Positions 10,421 to 20,994 of a stretch of 64,000 nt of DNA are shown here, piece by piece (the stretch's first letter is position 1; each line of letters starts with the position of its first letter). Below the pieces are notes generated by a model. That model saw only the letters and a list, made by a program, of their open reading frames with translations. It ran no database searches and was not told the origin of the DNA. The stretch is from Micrasema longulum. Lineage: Eukaryota; Arthropoda; Insecta; Trichoptera; Brachycentridae. The DNA is taken from the NCBI GenBank assembly GCA_022494885.1, contig JAGVSM010000241.1:1-64000 (forward strand), written 5' to 3'. Made by a program: the position numbers and the translations under genes.

Positions 10421-10899
10421 CCAAAAATCGGCGTTTATTATTATCATAGTGTTATTATATTCTGTTTTGCAAAACAGTGAAGAAGGTAAAAAAATATACA
10501 AAAAAGCAAAATTAAAATACAGGCAAACGTCATTTTGCGTCGGTTTGATTCACACCGGTTGGCCGACTCCAGACGACAGTAGGCGCCGCGATTCTAAAAG
10601 CAGACACACTTTTACACGTTGTTTTATTCTATTACCGTTTACGCGAGCAGCCCATTAGGTGTGTGAAAGTGTTTCCGAGTTAGTTTTCGTTTTGTTTTTA
10701 AGAAAAATAAAAAGGTACGATTTTATTTTTTATTTTATTATTATTAAAATTAAAGGAATATTCAAATATTTGTAGTTTATGCTAAGATTCTGCAAGAAAG
10801 GAAGCAACAATCAAAGCAAATGAAATTGGATGCTTTTTCAAAAAAGTGTGAGAATTGAATTTAGTACTGACGAACTGTTGAGTCAGTATTTGTTACAAA

Positions 10900-11125
10900 A
10901 ATCATTATTTATATCAAGAGATTATTGTTTATTTTGTAAACGAATTTAAACTGTATTTATTAAATACATTTATAATTTATTTTGAATATGTATGATATGT
11001 ATTAAATAAACATGTTGGATTGTTTTTTAGAATTTTGACACGGAACCTAACCTTATATCTGTGTTCATTTTACGCCGGTGTCTCTCGGAACGAAACCCCG
11101 GCGTAAAACGACGTTTACCTGTATA
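10900..11125 (+). repeat. Dispersed repeat E, copy 1
   Basis: GTAAACGAATTTAAACTGTA, GACACGGAACCTAACCTT and CGGCGTAAAACGACGTTTAC are repeated in the same orientation at 25612-25785. 11126-11470 has no recognised feature. Confidence 0.65.
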
Positions 11126-11470
11126 AGCAAACATATTAAGCACTGTCTATTCTCACTCGGTATAGTAAATACCTGTTCTGAGGTAGACAGCATTTCTTTT
11201 TTTAATACAAAATACAGCATATTTTTTTATTAGAGATGTCTCAAGAAAATGAACACTAAGTTGAATAATATATAAAAATACGATAATCATAAAATAATTG
11301 TGGAACTAAAAGATTGTAGTTTGATAAGTTATCGACTTTTTTGTGCGGTGAACTGTGGTTTTAATACCACTGCAGTGGTGTAAAGATCAGTAATCGAGGT
11401 GCGAGGCGCAGCAGATTCAGGCAAGATCTGAACTTTTTTAGTGTAAGTCTTTATAGATTAAAAAAAACAC

Positions 11471-12019
11471 TATAGTCCTTAAAATATAGCTTGATTAAAC
11501 TGACAGCTGCCAAACTAATGTCAATAGTGATGGGAAATTACTGATCACTGATCATGTGCCGATCAAATCGATTTTATCAGTTTTTTCATGCAAACATGAA
11601 TATCTGTTTCCGAAAATTGATATAAAAACTCAAAAACAAGCCTGTTATAGTGTGTTTAACACAATTAATCACCAAAAAATAAGACATTTACACTTTTTTC
11701 ATGAACAACATCAAATGAATTATTTTTTTATTCAATCGATTTACATTGATCAATTTGTCCCATCTCTAACATTTCTGCAAAATGATGTAACCTTGTAAAA
11801 ACGTCGTTAATAATTAGGTTTATTTTAGTTTTAAAGCTGATTTTATATAATTATGTTGATTTATATGTCAAGCATTGTAATAAATAAAAAAATAACACGC
11901 CAGATACGGAAGATTTTTTGTGTGTCAATATAAATCACTCCTTAGACGTTACTACAAAGTTATGTCGTCACTTTTGCTGACAACTGTCATTCTAATCAAG
12001 CTATATTTTAAGGGCTATA
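11471..12019 (+). mobile_element. MITE-F, full length (~549 bp)
   Basis: The termini TATAGTCCTTAAAATATAGC and the reverse complement TATAGCCCTTAAAATATAGC continue inverted for about 37 bp to TGACAG. The interior is non-coding. The second copy (8095-8508) lies in opposite orientation. A TA-type duplication is possible (TATA on both sides) but not decisive. Confidence 0.8.
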
Positions 12020-12410
12020 TAATAGACCGGATCTTGTCTTGAGGTAGTATTTTTTTGTTTTTATCCTAGCTTTAATTTTATTTAGCTGTATTTTATTTAA
12101 ATAGGTGCGAAGGTTTTCACGGTCACTTTTATCAATATTATGTATCTTTTTTGGGTGATACCGTGTATGTTGGATTTGATCCGACGTTTCGGCTACCATT
12201 GCAGGAGCCATCTTTCCATAGTTTTCCCTGAAGATGGCTCCTGCAATGGTAGCCGAAACGTCGGATCAAATCCAACATACACGGTATCACCCAAAAAAGA
12301 TACATTGTATTTTATTTGATTAGTTCCAGTATTTATTATAAGAAATTGTATTTACCATTGTGAGAATGGACTGCACAAGTCCGTCAATAAATAAATATAG
12401 CTTCGATTGA
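12020..12410 (+). repeat. Dispersed repeat G, interrupted by a hairpin insert
   Basis: The outer parts, GACCGGATCTTGTCTTGAGG and GAATGGACTGCACAAGTCCG, are adjacent in the reverse copy at 16772-16885. Here about 250 bp, including the perfect inverted repeat at 12141-12304, separates them. Confidence 0.75.
12141..12304. repeat. 74-bp perfect inverted repeat, 16-nt loop
   Basis: 12141-12214 and 12231-12304 are exact reverse complements with a 16-base spacer (12215-12230). The arm contains GATCCGACGTTTCGGCTACC. Transcription of either strand would give a long perfect stem. It could be a young foldback element or a hairpin RNA source; no flanking duplication was found. Confidence 0.95.
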
Positions 12411-13024
12411 CATATTTTTTAGAAGACAAAGTATTTAAGTAAAATGCGTTTTAATGATTTGAATATGATAGAATAAATAAAAAGGTGGTCGAAGCAAAAT
12501 CTTCCTACTTTAAAAATAAAATCCTTACTTTTTATCACACTACAGCTTTAACATATATGTAATGGATACTGATCCGTAAAACATCGTTTAGTTTTGGCAA
12601 TTTAAGCTGTTTTCACACCCAGTAAAAATCCACTCGCCCAGATAGAATAACGTAGGTAGGGTACATTGACATGTATCATATTCAAATGATTTGATTTATT
12701 CAATAGCAGGTAAACGCACCGAGGCAGACTGATCTCCATTCGATTTCATTTTGCAACTTGTTTACCTGCGAGGCGAAACTAAATGAATTAAATGGAGAAA
12801 TAAAATAATCGAGAAGTATCAAACCAACCCACCCTAGTTTTCCCGGGCCGCGGCCGGTGGATTGAGACGATGCACGTGAAAAGGTCCTTTGTCTGCGGAT
12901 TTTGCTGTGAATGGCCAATATTGTGTAGGTTTAATAAATAATATGAAGTTATGTATTTATCACATTATAATCATTGTATAAAAGGTCTCTTTAAGGAGAC
13001 AAATAAATCTCTGCACAATAAATT
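12410..13024. other. No gene recognised
   Basis: AT-rich. A 72-codon reverse frame at 12700-12918 has no recognisable motif and is not called. TTTTCCCGGGCCGCGGCC at about 12838 is a small GC-rich island. Confidence 0.4.
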
Positions 13025-13242
13025 ACTCGTAATCAGAGCCCTGCCCTGGGCTGCTATTCTGATGGGAAGTTCAAATTTATCTTCAATTTTATCTACAAAG
13101 TTAAATTAAGTTTTCTGTGTGGAAAAGAGAATTTATTTCGATTTTTTTCTCTCCACCATATCCATATTGATTTTGAAAATACAATTAATTATTCTTAATC
13201 CATTTCATATTTTAATATTGGTATTCGTAGTGTGTGATATTT
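13025..13242 (+). repeat. MITE-H fragment plus adjoining repeat
   Basis: CCCTGGGCTGCTATTCTGAT and AAAGTTAAATTAAGTTTTCTG are shared with MITE-H copies (25400-25610, 40974-41214, 37208-37612). From 13150, CCATATTGATTTTGAAAATA to GTGATATTT is repeated at 55530-55622, which shows the unoccupied form of the insertion site at 13243. Confidence 0.6.
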
Positions 13243-14200
13243 CCTCAGAGTAATAATGCGCCAAGCTATAGAGGAGCCTAAACGTAGGAAAACCATTACA
13301 CGACTATTGGGTATTAAGTTAGCTACAGTTCGCAGCAAAACAATGGGCCGTACTCAGGTCGAGAATTGCCAAATGGATATTAATTTGCATTGTAAATACT
13401 TTTAAATATAAACCTATGTATTTATTATTGCAGAGTTTTCAATTTATTTATCTATAATTCGCCTATATTTATTCATTTTATTCACAAGACACTTATGTTA
13501 CATTTATTGAGACATAAATCTCAACTCCATGGAACCAAAGTTCTGTGTTGAGTTTGTTTGTTTGTCCGTCACATCTCCGAAACGGCGAGTCGTAGCGGCC
13601 TGAAATTTGGACACGTCATTTAAGATGCGATTTTAAGGTTGACATTGCTATTTTCGAGTAAAATTTGAATCGACATCTACTCGATAAAAACTCATATGGA
13701 TGCCTAGTGCGGCCCTGACATTTTGCCTATAATCAACTGTCAATATCAACAGTAAACATACTTTAATTCACAAATTTATCCCCTAAATTGAGAAAAAATA
13801 GTATCTGAAGTAAATATGTTGATATAAGGAAAGTTTTTAAGCAACATATACACGTGTCGGGACAATAAATGCCAAAAATCAATGTAAATCATGGGAAAAT
13901 ATTCTAAATCAATTACCTGTGAAAACTGTCTACTTCAACACCTTCGACGCTCCTACCGCTGCAACCAAACATACTGCAATTCACCATAGTCGATTTGTAT
14001 TTATTATAACGTAAATATCTAAGTTATTTACTAACAAAGCCAAGCAATGCTACAAAAGCATCCGATCAAACCGTTATGTTTATGTTGTCAAATAAAACGA
14101 AATGGCCACCAATTTGTTGCTAAGCAAAAAAACATCGCTTGCATTCTATGAAACATAGTGATAGGGCTTCTCTATAGGTTCACGCATTATTACTCTGAGG
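13243..14200. mobile_element. 958-bp TIR element, 6-bp duplication ATATTT
   Basis: The termini CCTCAGAGTAATAATGCG and its inverse form TIRs of about 33 bp, continuing to CTATAGAGRAGCC. ATATTT flanks both sides (13237-13242, 14201-14206). The related locus at 55615 reads GATATTTCCCTATT without the element. No transposase frame is visible. An internally related, decayed copy may lie at 27480-27860 (AAGTTAGCTAC, CAACGGGCCGTA, GGGCTTCTCTA). A 6-bp duplication fits few superfamilies, so the class is open. Confidence 0.82.
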
Positions 14201-14254
14201 ATATTTCGCTATTGCAATACTGACTTCCATATTCTACAAACAAATAAACAAACA

Positions 14255-14470
14255 GTCACGCTGTTTCCCCTTAAAGTTAAAGATAGGCAGAGAGGATAGA
14301 TCGCATCATCACTCTATTTTTGCAAACATATCTAGCTTCGGCTACATTCATATATCTTCTAATGCAAGCGCGCCGATTATTCTGACTTCTGACATGTCCA
14401 TCTTCCAGTGATTGTTGGATTTGGCCATGGCATGTCTTTATCGGTCTTCCTCGATTTCTGCATCCATCTA
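14255..14470 (-). pseudogene. RTE-like LINE 3' end
   Basis: Minus-strand remnant of the abundant RTE-like LINE (best copy 47540-48300). It has GATAGGCAGAGAGGATAGAT, the ACATTCATATATCTTCT region and TCGGTCTTCCTCGATTTCTG (the GRPRKTW motif, mutated). The 3' tail is (GTTT)n at 14235-14255. Confidence 0.7.
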
Positions 14471-14484
14471 CATTCGCATCGTTT

Positions 14485-15028
14485 TTTTAAAAAAAAATAA
14501 AAAACTTTCCCATATCTTCAAGTTGATACGTAACATCTTATCCCTAATTAAACTCAAACAACTATATTTTATTTTTTGTAACTCAATGATAACTTATGGC
14601 ATAATAGGATGGGGAGGCAATAATAAATCAATATTAAAATCTCTCGAATCTGCTCAAAAATCGATTATTAAAAAGCCCTTCAGGTACCCCAGCGTCAAGT
14701 TGTTCGAGGAATTCGACATATTAAATATAAGGCAATTATATATATCTAGAATAACTATGTTTGTGAAAGAAAATTATTCTACCGAATCCCAAAAGGAACA
14801 CTCCCACACTACCAGAAGTCAAACTAGAGGATGGGTCACGGGGTCTACCGCAAACTCTGAATTCGGACAAAGAAATTTCAGGTTTCTGGAAATCAAAATA
14901 TTCGATATGTTACCCGAACATTACAAAACCGTGACCCGAATCCAATTAAATAAAATTGTGAAAAAATGGTTACTGGATTTAGGTAGAGAAAAATCGGAAA
15001 ACCTTCTCAAAAACATTCTAAAATAATA
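14485..15028 (+). pseudogene. LINE fragment, RT C-terminal region (family 2)
   Basis: This open frame of about 180 codons ends in TAA at 15024-15026. It contains FCNSMITYGIIGWGG (thumb region), LESAQKSIIKKPFRYPS, FDILNIRQLYISRITMF and IKIFDMLPEHYKT, the post-polymerase part of CR1/Jockey-superfamily ORF2. The palm (YADD) region is absent, so it is 5'-truncated. The frame upstream of 14485 is unrelated LINE sequence read through. A decayed sister is at 3015-3280. Confidence 0.85.
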
Positions 15029-15172
15029 AATGGTATATTTAAATATTGTATAACTCTTAAAAATAACTAGTAGGTAGTCATGTTATTGTTTATTTTGGCA
15101 TAAAAATGTCTGCCTTAAAACAGGTTGTACCTAGTCAGGCAGACTAGACACGATCCAGAGAAATCTATTACC

Positions 15173-15421
15173 TTAAACTAGGGTTTCCTAGGACAGCGGT
15201 GCCCGTATTTTAACGGCCGTAGTGAACGGTGATGCGGTAGACAGCCATCGTAACGTCGACTAGAGAGTGGTTTCCTAGTGAAACGGTGTTAAATGGTGTT
15301 GATAACACCGTTTTCCTAGGAAACCACACTCTAGTCACCGTTACGACGGTTATCCACCGCATCACCGTTCACTACGGCCGTTAAAATACGGGCACCGCTG
15401 TCCTAGGAAACCCTAGCTTTA
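15173..15421. mobile_element. ~249-bp palindromic MITE, copy 1
   Basis: Almost the whole element is an inverted repeat with arms of about 118 bp around GGTGTTAAATGGTGTTGATA. The termini are CTAGGGTTTCCTAGGACAGC and its inverse. Copy 2 is at 29576-29826. TTA/TAA flanks might be a 3-bp duplication but cannot be fixed. Confidence 0.93.
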
Positions 15422-15484
15422 GTGTGTATATAGTAGATAAAGAAATCGTTATTTTTGTTAATGAACCTTGATTATTATTATTAT

Positions 15485-15665
15485 TGTTCTTTCGCTGTCC
15501 ATTCTCCAGATCTTCAGTCGACGCAAAACGCCTTTCTTGATTTTGTCGATAATCTTATTCTCAGCCCTACAGAATGCACATTCGCGCATCTATCGTACAT
15601 AGTTTTACCGCACATTCGCCCGAGAGATCGCATTTCAACAGCATTCAGCCCGCTATCATCCCCCT
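15485..15665 (-). pseudogene. RTE-like LINE fragment
   Basis: The minus strand encodes the region around the E-M-R-S/E-M-R-x-L motif: ATCGCATTTCAACAGCATTC and GTACATAGTTTTACCGCACA match 47860-47960 reversed. A longer forward frame here is a shadow. 15666-16194 holds no recognised feature apart from a short SINE-A tail match near 16025 (ATGGTGCATAGGGTA). Confidence 0.65.
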
Positions 15666-16194
15666 ATAATATGTTCTAGGTCTCTGCTGAAATTATTATT
15701 TCCCTGGGGGTGGTTTCCTTGTCTGCGAACATTTGCGGACAAACTCGAAATGTTGTAATTAAAATTGAAAACAATAAATAGATAAACTGAAATAACGAAA
15801 TAAAAACACTTAGCCAGTGGTTGATTCAAAGTACAAACACTTGAATTAGTTAATAAACTATTCATTTGCACATTAGTGCCATAATTCCGGGCATAATAAA
15901 ACCAAATTTAGCTACTAATTGCCTTCGGACGCGATACAATCGAACATTACTATGAGCAAGCGATATTGGTACTCGGGAGACGAATTAAAATTATTCGTCT
16001 CTCTTCAATCCTTTTACGCAAATCATGGTGCATAGGGTATTTTAACATGAAAGCAAGCTGAAAAAAATATATATAAATAAATGTCACCCAATTTCCGTTT
16101 CTCAGGATTTACCTTGGTGTAACGATATGTTTTTAAAAAAATCGTTAAAACAAATAGTTATATGGGAGAAAATGAAAAGTATCCCACTTCTATT

Positions 16195-16440
16195 GTCCGG
16201 TGGGTGGATCCAGAATCCTGGACGAGTGTTTTAGACTCGACCGCCGCTCTCGGGACAAATCCTGAAAGCCGAAAGCGAGTAGGAAAAGCTCGAGGTCACG
16301 GGTTCGATTCCCGTAAAGGTTGCCACGCAATATTTGCTTCCAACGGTTACGTCACGTTACCTTCCTGCAACGGACGATCGAGATACGCTGCATTTGATTG
16401 AACAAAACAGTGCCCTATGCACCATCGGGAGAGAAAAATG
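16195..16440 (+). mobile_element. SINE-A, long variant
   Basis: An upstream block (CCAGAATCCTGGACGAGTG, CTCGGGACAAATC) precedes a B box in GGTCACGGGTTCGATTCCCG, then GAGATACGCTGCATTTG and GTGCCCTATGCACCATCGGG. The same upstream block occurs at 24270-24600 and 61865-62200, so it belongs to a longer SINE subtype. 16441-16771 shows nothing recognised. Confidence 0.75.
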
Positions 16441-16771
16441 ATTCGACAAGTAGTTGGAAAATTTATAAAAAAGAGAGAGATTTTTAAAAAGTGGGAAAAA
16501 GCAGTGGTCCGTCAGATGAGGCACATAGGGCCATGTGATCGAGCTCCAGTGCCGAAATACGACGTTTATTGGCGAAAATAATACCTACGTATAGTGAAGA
16601 AGTTCAGTGTCACGGGAAATTAGATAAAAAAATGTTCTCTTACATGCGGTAAAAATTCAAGCATTTACTCTCGAAAATGTATGAAAAAGTTTTAAAAAAA
16701 CGGATTTGATAAAAATGAACTACCTTGAACGGCGTCACGACTGCTTGCGTATCAACCAATGACAGTGTTTA

Positions 16772-16885
16772 TTTATTTATTTATTTGACGGACTTATGCA
16801 GTCCATTCTAACAATGGTAAATACGATTTCGTATAATAAATACAATACAAAAATTACTACCTCAAGACAAGATCCGGTGTATCTT
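16772..16885 (-). repeat. Dispersed repeat G, uninterrupted copy
   Basis: Reverse complement of the two outer parts of 12020-12410, contiguous here. It shows the hairpin at 12141-12304 entered an existing repeat. Confidence 0.8.
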
Positions 16886-17014
16886 AGTGAATGTTTAAAT
16901 CTGTAAAGACTTGCAAAGACAACAAAGTCCAGTGTTGTGATAGATTTACGGTAAACAGAAAGCCGAACTCTCCGCAGAGAACTGAAAATATCATAGCGCT
17001 GAAAATACGATATA

Positions 17015-17395
17015 TCTGTCGGCCTCGTGGTGTAATAGTCAGCGCGTTTGCCTACCATGTAACAGGTCTCGGATTCGATTCCCGACATGGTTGAAATAAA
17101 ATATTTATTCAAAGGGGTGTTTTTACACTAGTCTCTGGACTGGTACCTGAAGCGCAAGACTGATTTTCTTAACTAACTAACTAACTAACCATCACGCCAT
17201 TTCCCCAGAGGGGTAGGCAGAGAGGATAGAACGCCACACCACTCTGTCCTGGCACACTTCCTTTGCTTCCTTCACATTCATACATCTGATCTGATTTTCT
17301 TATTTTCACGTAATAAAAAAATTATCGAGATACGCTGCGATTGGTGTACCGATGCAGTGCTTTATGCACCATTAGGTGCGGAAAGGGAATGGTGA
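17015..17395 (+). mobile_element. SINE-A, split by an RTE-like LINE tail
   Basis: It has an intact tRNA-like head. The A-box area is GTGGTGTAATAGTCAGCGCG and the B box is in CTCGGATTCGATTCCCG. It continues to CTGGACTGGTACCTGAAGCG, is interrupted at 17168-17292, and resumes with GAGATACGCTGCGATTGG. It ends GGAATGGTGATGATAAT. Confidence 0.88.
17168..17292 (-). mobile_element. Severely 5'-truncated RTE-like LINE insertion
   Basis: About 125 bp of LINE 3' end (minus strand: CCTCTCTGCCTACCCC, GGCGTGATGG) with a (GTTA)n tail at the left. It is flanked by the direct repeat CTGATTTTCTTA on both sides. This is a clean example of target-primed insertion with a visible target duplication. Confidence 0.85.
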
Positions 17396-17794
17396 TGATA
17401 ATACGAAACATTTTTTTTGTACGCCTCCATTCGTTTGCGAGTGATTTTGGCTCAATACGAAACGTAGACATGGAAATATTTAAAAAATGGTTTGGTTTGA
17501 AAGTCTTTTAACAAATGAAAAATAAAAATTTTAAACACAGAACTTCCTTATTCACTAATGCAATACAAAAACTAAAATTAAAGTAAGTTATAGCAGAATA
17601 ATGTTTTTAACAAACAAAATATTCCTAATTTCACTACGTACAAAAATACATGTTCTGAAGCTACGCATATACATTTATAATACTAAATACAAATTGAGTT
17701 TGTTTTTTTTGTAACTAAACAATCGAGGCCCGAATGGCCGATTACCAGAGGCCCGAAGGGCTGAATGAAGATAGTGAGTAGACTTTTTTTTGCA
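17396..17794. other. No gene recognised
   Basis: AT-rich. A short inverted pair at 17725-17765 (GAGGCCCGAATGGCC / GAGGCCCGAAGGGC) is imperfect. Confidence 0.35.
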
Positions 17795-17958
17795 CCACAA
17801 CAGGCCAGGAGGCCCAATTACAGTGGTGAATTACATTACAGAACAGCCAGGCTTGAGAAAAATCACATTTTAATTTGTGTGTTCTCACCGGGAATCGAAC
17901 CCGGAACCTTCCGCGCGCGAGTCAAGCGTCTTGACCACTACACCACGGAGGCCGGAGG
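17795..17958 (-). mobile_element. SINE-B copy
   Basis: The minus strand reads GTGGTGTAGTGGTCAAGACG (A box), then GGTTCCGGGTTCGATTCCCG (B box) and GAGAACACAC, then AAATGTGATTTTTCTCAAGC and TGTAATTCAC. A sister copy is at 40575-40735. The head looks like a tRNA, but the shared non-tRNA tail marks it as a SINE. Confidence 0.85.
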
Positions 17959-17990
17959 CTTTTCACACATGCCACGCCAATCCGCCCAGC

Positions 17991-18076
17991 CCAGTAATTT
18001 TACCGGGTACATCCTACAAAGGCATACAAAATGTGTCACCTTTTGTAGGGTGTACCCGGTAAAATTACCGGGCCGG
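17991..18076. repeat. Short hairpin, 33-bp arms
   Basis: AGTAATTTTACCGGGTACAT and the later inverse ATGTACCCGGTAAAATTACC-type arm (as GTGTACCCGGTAAAATTACC) enclose about 20 bp. Probably a small foldback MITE. Confidence 0.8.
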
Positions 18077-18305
18077 GTGGATCGGCGTGACATGCGCGAA
18101 AAGGGCCCAACAGTTGCGTCGGCGCAGCCGCCGGTGGTTACAATACAGTCGTGCGCTTTACTAGCGCGAACATAATAATAGGCCTTACTTTATAAACCTG
18201 GTATAAAGTTACGCCTAGTTAAAGTGGTAAAATAAGCATGGGAATACCATCCTCATTCTGCCACCATAAAAAGGATAGTATTATCATCGGTATTCTACCA
18301 CTATG

Positions 18306-18654
18306 CCCGGGGGTAGTATTCTGGATCTTTTTTATCCCCTAGAGAGTAATTTCTGCATCATATACGGCCACACTGATGATTAAACGTCAAAAAATATTAA
18401 CACGTGAAATAAACCACGATGATTTTGATTTAGAACATTATTGCGACCTCGAGCATTACCTAAAACACATAATTATGTTGAATTGACCAAACCGTAATAG
18501 TTTTATTTCCGTTTTAAAAGCATTTTTATACATCGTTTGACGTTCAATTGTCAGTGTGGCCATTTTATGAAGTAAAGTTTGGGTGAATGCAAAAAATAAA
18601 AATCCCCAAAATAACCACTCTCTAGGGGATAGAGAAAATTCAGATTACCACCCC
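18306..18654. mobile_element. MITE-I copy 1 (~349 bp)
   Basis: The ends GGGGGTAGTATTCTGGATC and the inverse GGGGTGGTAATCTGAATTT extend through TCTATCCCCTAGAGAGT on both sides. Inner words such as GGCCACACTGATGATTAAAC are also partly inverted. A second copy, interrupted, is at 36160-37105. 18655-19234 shows no recognised gene; bases 18770-18795 repeat GGAGCCACGTGG. Confidence 0.8.
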
Positions 18655-19234
18655 GAGCCTAACATTATTATCACGATACTTTTGTATCAAGTTTACGAGT
18701 AATGCCAAATGAATAATAATACGATTAGGGTTGTATTGTTATATGATTGGTCACGTGGTGGTGACTGTGGAGCCACGTGGAGCCACGTGGATCGCGAGTG
18801 CTTACTGACATCGCACATCCGATAAAATAGTGTCATAACACATGAACATGACACAAATCTTAGAGTATAAAAAGCTTCTGATACCGTACACTGTACATGT
18901 TGAGATCGTGGTCAAAAAATTAAATAACATGCGAGTCGAATATCAGGATTATGAATTAAGGTGATGATAGATGGCGCTTTTAAAATAAGATAAATATTTT
19001 TTTTGTTTTGTACACCATTTTGTGAAAAGGACCGAAATTATATCATATTTGTTACAATCAATTTAGTGTAAAGTTTCCGCAAACCAAGTTTTGTAAAATT
19101 TCCATCGAGAATAAACGTAAAAATGCCATTTTTCAATAAGAAATTATAAAAGCGCCATCTATGAATAATTACTTTTATATTTTCGTTTAAAATCACCTCG
19201 CATGAAATCGTCAATGTTTCGAGCATTTCCAAAT

Positions 19235-19400
19235 GTTTGTAAACAGGCTGGATTTCCTCCCTAGGGAGTTAGTTCGGAATACCAGCCCAGGGCTGGAATT
19301 CCGAACGCGTTTACAGCGCGCTATCATGCGTATTTAGTACGTAAAAACGCGCTATACCGCGCTATAATTTAGTTTGGAATACCAGCCCAGGAGGCTGCTG
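19235..19400. repeat. Satellite S end fused to MITE-J-like hairpin
   Basis: CCAAATGTTTGTAAACAGGC, TTTCCTCCCTAGGGAGTTA is a satellite S piece. It is followed by TTCGGAATACCAGCCCAGGG and its inverse at 19370-19395 around GCGCGCTAT/CGCGCTATA motifs. Confidence 0.6.
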
Positions 19401-19429
19401 CGTCCGATCTCGGACTTCGACGTTAGTTA

Positions 19430-19745
19430 TAAAATCAGCAATCATAGCGACAAATTTAGATCTAATGAAATCATACCTAACAGATCGGAAACAATATACT
19501 TATTTAAATGAAGAAAAAAGTCAAACATGAAAAGTTAATTTTGGTGTACCGCAAGGATCGATTTTGGGTCCACTGTTATAAGTACATATCAATGACTTAT
19601 CGTATAATTTTAGCCGACGACATAGTACTATTTTTTTTAAGAATCAAACTGACACATTAACTAACAAGATAATTAACGACCTAACTGTGTTGATTATATG
19701 GACAGACACACATTTACTTACAGTTAATGAAAAAAACGAAATATA
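19430..19745 (+). pseudogene. LINE RT palm fragment
   Basis: Translation in mixed frames gives MKSYLTDRKQYTYL, NFGVPQGSILGPLL, then ADDIVLF and NDLTVLIIWTD. These are RT motifs 4 to 6 of a CR1/Jockey-type LINE with one stop and a deletion before ADD. A sister is at 38655-38890. Confidence 0.8.
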
Positions 19746-19904
19746 TACATTTTCAATGTAGAAAAAAATCACATAAAATAGATGCGAGGAACGACTAATT
19801 AAAATTGAACTGTAAATGTTGTTTAATGTGAAATTCAGGACTAACAATAGACTGACAATTGACATGGATAATTTATATCAATAATTTAACTATCGAAATT
19901 GTAA

Positions 19905-20560
19905 TATTCTTCTTCTTCTTCTTCAGTTTTACCCTCTGCTGGGTGGCGGCCTCTTCCAAACGTCTCCATTCCTTCCTATCACCTGCTTCCTTATCCATAT
20001 TTTACCGGCAATAGAGGCGATGTCGTCGACCCATCTTTTTTGTGGCCTTCCAACGCTTCTGTTGTTTGCCCATGGTCTCCACTTTATTATTCTGGGTGTC
20101 CACCTGCTATCATTTTACCTCGCCGAGTGTCCTGCCCGCTGCCATTTCAATTTTGCTGCACGATCCATGATATCCACGACTCCGGCTCGGCGCCTTATTT
20201 CTTCATTTCTTACTCTGTCTCTTAGACACACACCGAGCATCTGTCTTTCCATGGGTCGTTGCGTGCATTTTAATTTCTGGCTACTTTTTTGTGTTACAGA
20301 CATGGTTTCTAGTCCGTATGTTGTCACCGGCACAATGTGCAGGATTCATATACTCGTCTTTTCAAGCATATAGGGACTTCTTTATTTTAGTTTGCCGAAA
20401 GCAGCCCAACTTAGCCCTGTTCTTCTGTTTGAGTAGGTTTGAGTGGTAGCAAAAGTTGGTTTGCAACCCGAAGTCTTTGGGTAGGTCTGCTGCTTTTGGG
20501 TGCGCTACCGGTGACTGGCCTTGACTGTCACCTGGGGGCGTTCTGGTGCTCCAGAGAGTA
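19905..20560 (-). pseudogene. LINE ORF2 C-terminal region (family 3)
   Basis: The minus strand at 20115-20333 reads TTYGLETMSVTQKSSQKL, QRPMERQMLGVCLRDRVRNE, IRRRAGVVDIMDRAAKLKWQ and GHSAR. It continues after a frameshift to VGRPQKRWVDDIASIAG-type residues (20000-20080). This is the classic post-RT end of a LINE ORF2 (YGxETW...MLG...RNExIR...KLKWxGH...GRPxxRW). 20400-20560 continues its 3' UTR or an adjoining fragment. It is 5'-truncated with frameshifts. 20561-20994 has no recognised gene. Confidence 0.85.
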
Positions 20561-20994
20561 GTAACTAACGTTTCCTATCACTGTCGACATAAAGGGTTTT
20601 GAAATGGGTGAAGGATTTATTTATTTATTTTATTTATACTTCCCTTTGTCTCTACCTTGTAGACGACGAGGGGTGGTTTTAGAGCGACAGTGAAAGTGAC
20701 ATTGAAAGTTGTAAATGTTAATATTTGTTCGCGCTTTTCCTTACTGAATTTGGTTAGTAAAGGATGAAATATAATCAATTCGTAAAGAAAAAAAAAATTG
20801 CTCGCTTGTATGAGTGAATCCGAAGAAAGACATTTAGTCTTTAAAACGGATTTAGGTATGTGGTGGATGATTTCAAAGTTCTTCTTGGTAACTCCACTGT
20901 CTGGTTATTTTTACCAAGTTCGACTTTGTGTCCTAGATATGTGTATTCATCAATATAATGTAATATTATATTTACAATATATGTAATATTATCG

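Noticed and set aside
12700..12918. 72-codon reverse frame as a small gene
   Set aside because: No recognisable motif, no codon bias, and it overlaps nothing conserved in the window.
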